NCBI RefSeq assembly: GCF_004210375.1 | Contig: NC_134835.1 | Location: 73,190,447-73,254,446, forward strand | DNA length: 64,000 bases | DNA from: Tachypleus tridentatus | Taxonomy: Eukaryota > Arthropoda > Merostomata > Xiphosura > Limulidae | Reading direction: 5' to 3' | Part shown: piece after piece, positions 56,700-64,000 of the stretch | How positions within the stretch are numbered: the stretch's first letter is position 1 | How the letters are laid out: every line of letters begins with the position of its first letter | Position numbers and translations under genes: made by a program | The notes under the pieces: generated by a model | The model's input: the letters and a program-made list of their open reading frames with translations, nothing else | Told to the model about the DNA's origin: nothing | Database searches by the model: none

Positions 56700-57948
56700 T
56701 AATAGTTTCGAAGTGTGTTTGCCCTAAAGTTACTAATAATATCACCTCTGAATACAACAATATACAACGTTATTCTAAGTCTAAAAAGTTGTAACTGTAA
56801 CGTTGATCAATAATGTATGGGAAAATAATAAGTCAAATTCAATATCCGCCACGAAGTCTATCACCTTTGTATCTTATAAGTACAAACTTTTCCAGTCCTT
56901 TTAATGTTTAAAATAATTTTGAATAGCCTTAGTTATCATAATAACACACTTAAAATAAAGTGGACAGATCAAGACTCTCTGCAGATCAATAAAAGAAATA
57001 ATTCTTGGTTACCCTCATTAGTTAATGGCATTTTAACATACGAATACATAGCTTAAATTAACCGTGAAAGTGACTGCCGAAGAGGAGAGATAAAAAAGTT
57101 ATGCAAGTGCTTTACGAAAACAAATTACTTCGTTACAGAAACAAATGTCGTACGATTTCAATTTGACAACAACATTTTGTATGTACAGTTATATCCAAAT
57201 GAGAACAAAGGGATCAGTTATATAAAGGTGCAGTATAAAAAAGTCATATTATACGAAAAGGCAAACACTTTAAGTGTGTTGTAAAAACAGGTAGTGTAAA
57301 CTGAAAGTGGGAATTTGATCCATTGTTTTTATGTTGTTGCTTGATTCAATTGCAATAACAAAGATTACAAGCATTTCACATTAAGTACGTCACCTTTACA
57401 TTACATCTTTACAAGGTATGCCCTTTTATATAGCATGATTTTTTGCTTTATCTATAATAAATATAATACGTTTTAACATATCTTTCTTTTTCAATTATTG
57501 TGAAATAAGGCTTCATCGAAGATGGATTCGAATGCTACCTATCAGTGTTACTATTATTATTGGCTGGAGTTATTATTGTAATTTTCGATCTAGAACGACC
57601 TAATAAAATCAAATATATTTCAGCAAAGTATCCCATTAAACCGTCTTGTTTTCTTCGTATTACAAAAACAATAACAAAAATAAGGTTTTAAACGCGTAAC
57701 TAAATCTGGCTACATCGGTATTACTAAACTTGATTACATTAGTATTTTCAAAATTTTATTTGTATAAATAAGTCAAGATTTTTATTTTTTACATTTTAAC
57801 AACGATATTATTAATTTCTTAACATGACACAAGAACTAAATGCTCAAATCAGAAACCTTTAAATTTTAGTCACAGTTATTCTTGAATTTAAGTCTGCTGA
57901 ACAAAACGAGGGAAACCTTCTAGCAACCTAGCGCCATCTACAAAGTCT
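56700..57948. other. Spacer
   Basis: About 1.25 kb of AT-rich DNA with no repeat or ORF recognised. Confidence 0.4.
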
Positions 57949-58062
57949 GTTTGTTGTTAAGTATAAAACTACACAATGGGCTCTCTGTTTTGTGCCTACA
58001 ACGAGTATCTTAACCCCCGGTTTTAGCATTATAAACCTTTATATCTACCGTTGTGTCACTAG
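57949..58062 (-). repeat. SINE family C, diverged
   Basis: ttgttgttaagtataaaact, acacaatgggctctctgttt, then ccggttttagcattataaac and ctaccgttgtgtcact: family C reversed. Confidence 0.75.
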
Positions 58063-58266
58063 AACTGGGCAACCTATGAATCTTTGATAAAGCAAAACGT
58101 AGATAGTATGTAAATATGGCAGATGTTGAATAAACTGTCTCTTTAATAACGTGTACCACATGCAATGTAGTATATGGCGTACCCGGTGCAAATCTAAACA
58201 TCAAAGGCTTGATAACATATTGCTGAACATGCTCTAGATTTTCACCTATAGGTGTTTTAGAAATGT

Positions 58267-58312
58267 GTGTGTGTTTTCTTATAGTAAAACCACATCGGGC
58301 TATCTGCTGACA
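58267..58312 (-). repeat. SINE family B, tail only
   Basis: gtgtgtgttttcttatagta, aaaccacatcgggctatctg ctga: the B tail reversed. The head is missing. Confidence 0.75.
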
Positions 58313-58948
58313 GTATATCTCACTTATCAGATAAATGTATTTGAATGTTTTAATTAATTGTCTTCTCTCTAGTAAGCAGTTCTAAATTACGGATGGCTAT
58401 CTCATTTTTGGGTCTATGACCAGGCTGTTCAATCCAGATGTCATATAAAGTACCGTAAAGGTTAAGCACCCCAAAACTTTAATAAACATACAATTAGAGA
58501 TACAGTAATATCTTTAGGTGAAATTATTTGTTTCGATTTACTAGTATTACAAATGCACATATACAAGAAAGCACACAAATGTCCAATAAATTAATTTTGT
58601 GTCGCAGAACCTAACATTTCCATTTGGTTTCCAGTGCTGCCTAAAAATGTTTGCGTTATTTCATTACTTAGGTGCAGTTTGATAATATTAAACTAACTTC
58701 AAATATTTAAAAATAAAGTCTCAATAGGCTAAGAGTTACTTCTGACACGTTGTAATTACAACGTACTTCATGCAAGATCAAAAATACTTATTACCAAATA
58801 GTTATATCAGTTTTCTTTCTGTTGAATTTATTTTGGCTTCAAATTTATTTGCTGCAAACTCTATTTTGAATTTTCTTTTGTTTCATGTCTCGGATTATAA
58901 CAGTAAAGTTGGCAATCGTGAGTGATTAAACTTAAAGATACATAAAGT
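58313..58948. other. Spacer
   Basis: A possible family A tail trace (ctctctagtaagcagttcta) near 58365-58412. Otherwise nothing recognised. Confidence 0.35.
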
Positions 58949-59280
58949 GCTTTTTGTAGTCTTTCCACTATGGCGGCCCGGCATGGCCAAGCGTGTTAGG
59001 GTCGCGGGTTCGCATCCCCGTCACGCCAAACATGCTCGCCCTCCCAGCCGTGAGGGCGTTATAATGTTACGGTCAATCCCACTATTCGTTGGTAAAAGAG
59101 TAGCCCAAGAGTTGGCGGTGGGTGGTGATGACTAGCTGCTTTACCTTTAGTCTTACACTGCTAAATTAGGGACGGCTAGCACAGATAGCCCTCGAGTAAC
59201 TTTATGCGAAATTCACAAACAAACAAACAAACAAACCACTATGGTATCGAAACCCGATCTCTAACATTATAATCCTTCAT
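58949..59280 (-). repeat. SINE family C remnant split by SINE A
   Basis: Right flank ccactatggtatcgaaaccc then gatctctaacattataatcc fits family C reversed, and the left flank (gtagtctttccactatgg) fits its preceding segment. The SINE A at 58974-59235 sits between them. Confidence 0.55.
58974..59235 (+). repeat. SINE family A1 with 22-bp head deletion, TSD
   Basis: The head goes directly from ggccaagcgtgtta to gggtcgcgggttcgcatc, losing the anticodon arm but keeping both promoter-box regions. Body and (AAAC)n tail are intact. Direct repeat ccactatgg at 58965-58973 and 59236-59244. Confidence 0.94.
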
Positions 59281-59489
59281 CGAGGACGCTTGATTAAATC
59301 CAAAACATACAACAAATCACACTGGAAATGAAAAAACGAACTACATATTTGGTGATAATTGGTAGTCCATTATTTCAAACTTATGGTTGGATATGCGCAG
59401 AGAAGATATGCAGTTTAGAGAAGGGAACACTAGAACTGTCCCAGCTGGAGTGTTAAAGAATGTTTCAGTGATTACTACCACGAACCAAA

Positions 59490-59545
59490 CAGTAAGATAG
59501 GCGCAGTTGGCCCTTGTGTAGTTTTTGTAAAATTACAAATAAACG
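59490..59545 (+). repeat. SINE family A, tail fragment
   Basis: taggcgcagttggcccttgt then gtagtttttgtaaaattaca: the last 50 bp of a diverged A copy. Confidence 0.55.
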
Positions 59546-61567
59546 AAATATGCGTCTCAAAGACAGCTGAGATTAGTATTAACTGTTTTTATTTGAGAGT
59601 TTCAAATACACCGTGATGAAGTTAGCTATTATATGTGCAGGTTGTCGCTGGCCACAACTCTTTCATTCATGCCTAGCAGCACTCAATATGCTGCTATAAT
59701 ATTCTTTCTTCGTGCCTTAAATAGTGACAACACAAGTTGATGAATTATTTACGTATTATTCCAGAACGTTTCATAACTAGTAGGGCATCTTAAAAATTAA
59801 CAATAGACGTGACCAGTGAGTGTATTAAGTGTCTTTTTGTGTTCATACCATCTATAAACAAATTTTACAAGTTAAACAACTAAATAAGCTATTTCATTCG
59901 ATTATTTTATTGATAAATGTGATAGCAGTGGCACTTACCTAAATAATTCATATTTGTGATTATTATCTCAGCTGGTGCAGATGAAAACCTCTACAAACTG
60001 TAATATGAACTTAAGATTAATGAATATAATATATATTTTTCTAAATCAGTGTTAAAAATCGTTTCTTTATTGGTGTGAAGCCAAGATTAAACTCGGGAAG
60101 AGAAAGAACTTTTAAAAGAGCTATCTAAGGTTTACCAACTATAAAATTTACTTCTCACGTGTTCCTGCCAATCAGTTTCGCTTTCTGATTTTATAACACG
60201 TGTAACTATTTGGTAATTGAGATAAAAACCTTCCCGAGATATCCCAATCCTGTTGTTTAAATTGTGGTTAATACTTTAACTTGTTATTTTCACTTGTTTA
60301 TGGTTCAAGCATAAAGTAGGTGTTCACAAACGTCACGTGAAATGTGTTGGAAGCAGATACGTCAGAAATTTTGATCTCGTTGTTTTGTTACTAGGTGTGT
60401 CATTGAAAAACCAATTGTTTTTAACTGCTGACGTCTCTTTTGAAAGCTTTACGTGGGTACAAAATAACATATTTTATGTTTTTGTGTCGTTCACCGTTTT
60501 ACAAAGGAACACGTGCTTTCTTTCTTACTGCCTTCCTAACCCAAATTGTAGCTTTTTCTTTGTTAAAGCCATCTGAATTGTTTAGACACAAGTAAACCGC
60601 CTACACGTTAAATCCTCTAAACAATACATTCTATATTCTTTATATAGAATCAAAGAAAATGTTCTATTCTTATTTTTGTTAAAATAAAGTTCAATATTAC
60701 ATTTTTTTTCCATTTAAATAGCAACTTACCTATGCAAAAATATTTTTGTTGGTAAAATAACTTTGTTAAACCGAAATTTGATGTCAAAAGAAATTTATGC
60801 CTTATCTTTAACGCGACATTAAAGGTTTAATATTATTCAGAAGGATAAATAAAGTTTAATTAATATTTTCTAAAAGTCTTACTGTTTGATGCCTCTCTAC
60901 AAATCCAATGTTTATAAGTAGCCTTTCAGGTTATTCTACTGCGCTCTTATAAGCAAGTTAGGTAGTTATTACTAGCCTTTCAATTTATTCCACTGAACTC
61001 TTATAAAACTAAATCGTATTCTCAGGAGAACTACGCTGAAGAACCATATAAAACTGAGAAAAACAGAGTAATTTTCTGAAATGATCTTTCCATTTTTATA
61101 TTTAAATCTCGGTAATCTAAGTGGGAATCGTGGAACAGTTCGGCGACTGATATTTTAATGGCGAACGACATCAATCTAAATATTGCTCTATAGCTATATA
61201 TTCATAGTGTAATATAAAACTCTGTCACCTTATAGCTGTATACTTTTAAACCTAAGAGAGAGCTAAATGATGAGAGCTAATAAAATGTGTAAATATAATA
61301 TTATCTTATTATTACTTATTATGCATTAATGGTGAAAAAAAAACTCAATATAAAACATGATGCAAAAATACCGGCATCTAGCAACTTTCATTAGATATTA
61401 CTAATTAATTTCTTTCTGCCATTAACTGAAACACGGATATCAGTGATAAATATGCTAAAAATAAAATTCAAGGAGTCTAATGGAAGTACTAGTGCAACTA
61501 TGAACACATTTTACTGGATATCAAACAAGAAATACGTTATAAACTGTTTTCCGATCTGTTTTGTTAC
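59546..61567. other. Spacer
   Basis: About 2 kb without recognised repeats, the longest such stretch here. A 79-codon frame at 60337-60576 is Phe/Val-rich and has no family support. Confidence 0.4.
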
Positions 61568-61580
61568 AACATATACTTTT

Positions 61581-61857
61581 GGGCCCGGCATGGCCAAGCA
61601 TGTTAAAGCGTGCGACTCGTGATCTGAGGGTTGCGGGTTCGCATCCCCGTCGCGCTAAACATGCTCGCCCTTTCAGCCGTGGGGGCGTTATAATGTGACG
61701 GTCAATCCCACTATTCGTTGGTAAAAGAGTAGCCCAAGAATTGGCGGTGGGTGGTAATGACTAGATGCCTTCCCTCTCGTCTTACACTGCTAAATTAGGG
61801 ACGGCTAGCACAGATAGCCCTCGAGTAGCTTTGTGCGAAATTCAAAAAACAAAAAAA
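61581..61857 (+). repeat. SINE family A1, 13-bp TSD
   Basis: Complete plus copy (gggcccggcatggccaagca). Perfect direct repeat aacatatactttt at 61568-61580 and 61858-61870, the longest in the window. Confidence 0.96.
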
Positions 61858-61870
61858 AACATATACTTTT

Positions 61871-62337
61871 AATTAGCTTCATGTCATTTCCCACTATTTT
61901 TGTTGAAGGTCTGTCTCTTTTTTCAAAAGAGGTTCTTCGACAAGATTATTTTCCTCTGAAATTTTTTAGTTAAATATCACAGGATACCTTTATTGAAACT
62001 TTAAATATATTCATTTTTTAAAGCAGCAGTGTAATTGCACTATGCAGAGGTTAGGTACGTTATATTAACACACTTTTCAACCTCACCACGTCGTTAGAGT
62101 CTAAGTTGTTACATCTATGTACCTTAACAACAGTCCTGCAACATAATTTTCCTTACTGAATGGTTCGTTATAAGACCGTCATATCCAAAGCACGCCATTC
62201 TTCCCTACAGACTTTACAGTTACCATCTATTTATTATGTGTACGGGGACGAAGATTTCCCACCACCATTTTCAACAGTCTGACGGTTCACATAAATCCAC
62301 ACGTATTTACAACTGGTGAAATGGAAGTTTTCTCTTC
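61871..62337. other. Spacer
   Basis: Nothing recognised besides a possible extension of the repeat that starts at 62338. Confidence 0.35.
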
Positions 62338-62402
62338 ATATGGAATGGCACGAATACTCGTTGCATCCTCCAGCTGCTTAAGATATGCAATGATTGAATG
62401 GG
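62338..62402 (-). repeat. Dispersed repeat, unknown family, coding trace
   Basis: Reverse-complement partner of 8349-8414. On the minus strand an uninterrupted frame of about 70 codons (about 62500 down to 62290) reads GLGNITKQNKKDMMSKSHTN .. THSIIAYLKQLEDATSIRAI .. and ends in a stop after NTCGFM. No family recognised. Confidence 0.5.
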
Positions 62403-62499
62403 TTTGCGTGGAAGTACATGGTGTATTCGTGTGACTTTTCGACATCATGTCCTTTTTATTCTGTTTTGTAATGTTGCCTAAGCCATATAGGTGATTTTT

Positions 62500-63040
62500 T
62501 TTGTCATTTATCTTTGTAACCGAGGTTTCTCACCTTATACAAGACCTCACACACTGCTTACGACATTTTGCAGGTCTTTAATTGTATAGTCGTGATGGTA
62601 CAAGTTGATTCGTATCAATTTGTTTTACCAACGCAATAAGTACATGGTATATATTTTCGTTTTGAAATTCTAAGTCCCCTATCTAAACATGTCTTTATGA
62701 TCTGGATGTATGAATATTATGCGTCAATCTATTATTGATGGATCGTGCACACAACATACGATAGGCCAAACAATGTCAAATGTAGTTCTGTTACATGCCG
62801 TTCCACTGTCTTATTACAGACTCTAGCTCTCACGTGATTTGCTGATTGTGAGGATTTGAAACTATTTTAATAAAATGTGCTTAGTCTTTTCTAATATAAG
62901 TTACCTCACAATTTGTTATTACAGGTGATTTGATTAGACAGCCAAAATACGAGTTATTAATCACGATTAAAATCAAAATAAAATAATAATAGCAACACAG
63001 TTTTTCTTTCATAGTTCAAAAATGACTTTTGTGTATATCG
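62500..63040. other. Spacer
   Basis: No clear repeat. Minus-strand short frames (for example TVERHVTELHLTLFGLSYVV near 62820-62750) might extend the unknown coding repeat but are not supported alone. Confidence 0.3.
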
Positions 63041-63052
63041 TCGATAAATGTT

Positions 63053-63343
63053 AGGGCCCGGCATGGCCAAGCGTGTTAAGGCGTGCGACTCGTAATCCGA
63101 GGGTCGCGGGTTCGCATCCCCGTAGCGCCAAACATGCTCGCCCTTTCAGCCGTGGGGGGCGTTATTATGTGACGGTCAATCCCACTATTCGTTCGTAAAA
63201 GAGTAGCTCAAGAGTTGGCGGTGGGTGGTGATGACTAGCTGCCTTCCCTCTAGTCTTACACTACTAAATTAGGGACGACTAGCACAGATAGTCCTCGAGT
63301 AGCTTTGTGCGAAATTCAAAAAAACAAACAAACAAACAAACAA
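63053..63343 (+). repeat. SINE family A1, full length, TSD
   Basis: Complete plus copy with a long (CAAA)n end. Direct repeat tcgataaatgtt at 63041-63052 and tcgatagatgtt at 63344-63355 (one mismatch). Confidence 0.95.
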
Positions 63344-63370
63344 TCGATAGATGTTTGCATTATTGTATTA

Positions 63371-63644
63371 GCGGCCCTGCATGGCCAGGTGAGTTAAGGC
63401 GTTCGATTCGTTATCTTAGAGTCGCCGGTTCAAATCCCGATCGCACCAAACATGTTTGCCCTTTCAGCCGTGGGGAGTTATGATGTGACGGTCAATCCCA
63501 CTATTCGTTGGTAAAAGAGTAGCCCAAGAGTTAGCGGTGGGTGGTGATGACTAGCTGCCTTCCCTCTAGTCTTACACTACTAAATTAGGGACGGCTAGTG
63601 CAGATAACCCTCTTGTAGCTTTGCGTGAAATAAAAAAAACAACA
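63371..63644 (+). repeat. SINE family A2, full length, TSD
   Basis: Plus copy of the other subfamily (ggccaggtgagttaaggcg head, gctttgcgtgaaat tail), 28 bp after the A1 copy. Direct repeat attgtatta at 63362-63370 and 63645-63653. Confidence 0.94.
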
Positions 63645-63653
63645 ATTGTATTA

Positions 63654-64000
63654 ATAATTCGCATTTTCGTTTTCTTACATGATAAGCTTTAGTCTTAACA
63701 TTTTTAAAGCTATGTTGAGTATTAATTACACTTTATAAGAATGGCATTCCAGATCCTGCTCTTTCCTCATCTTGCTTATCGTCGATCATAATCAGTTTGA
63801 AAATCAATATAATGTTCAATTGATCTATATCACAGTTTTCACGTTAAAAGTCAACGAGGTCAATATTAGACCACATATCTTTACACATTTTCCACAAATT
63901 CGTCATTGTTCATCGGCTCCACATGTATTACTAAATCAAGCCAAACACGAAAATGCGTTGTAGTTGCATGGGACTTGACAGATCGAACAATATTTCTAAG
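63654..64000. other. Spacer to window end
   Basis: No repeat recognised. A 63-codon frame at 63772-63963 has no support. Confidence 0.35.

Overview
This window is AT-rich animal nuclear DNA with no operons, no ribosome-binding sites and almost no long open reading frames. It is an intergenic or intronic stretch dominated by mobile elements and minisatellites. The clearest signature is dense tRNA-derived SINEs. Family A has a Thr(CGT)-like tRNA head, a body of about 200 bp and an (AAAC)n tail, with more than 30 copies. Families B and C have a Val(TAC)-like head, and a rarer family D carries a different head on an A-like body. From memory these SINEs look like those of horseshoe crabs or other chelicerates; this is an inference, not a database result.

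Layout. 1-9 kb: scattered SINEs, including a B copy nested in an A copy at 6.8-7.2 kb. 9-11 kb: two decayed minisatellites, each split by a SINE with target-site duplications. 13 kb: a D-type SINE. 17.3-18.0 kb: another minisatellite with a SINE inside. 19.2-20.1 kb: a dead Tc1-type transposon (TIRs and TA duplication visible). 22.3 kb: a possible last coding exon. 24.6-26.4 kb: a 42-bp repeat, then a second, different Tc1-like element. 26.77-27.69 kb: a regular 47-bp satellite of 20 units. 29.46-29.85 kb: a near-identical 196-bp tandem duplication. 31.3-31.8 kb: a dimeric 45/46-bp minisatellite. 32.4-32.7 kb: the 3' end of a third Tc1/mariner family. 36.26-37.53 kb: a dead mariner. 47.55-47.7 kb: a GC-rich MITE-like element. 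48.48 kb: a possible first coding exon.

51.0-54.6 kb is the most informative region. A CR1/L2-like LINE reverse-transcriptase remnant is split by a nearly complete piggyBac element (14-bp TIRs, TTAA duplication). The piggyBac is itself split by a 147-bp hAT-type MITE with an 8-bp duplication. Directly upstream of the piggyBac transposase lies an array of alternating GAA/TTC units with heat-shock-element geometry, followed by a TATA box. 55-64 kb is further SINE-rich sequence.

No complete host gene is recognised. All recognisable protein-coding sequence belongs to transposable elements, and all of it carries frameshifts or stops. The two exon candidates rest on splice-site logic only.
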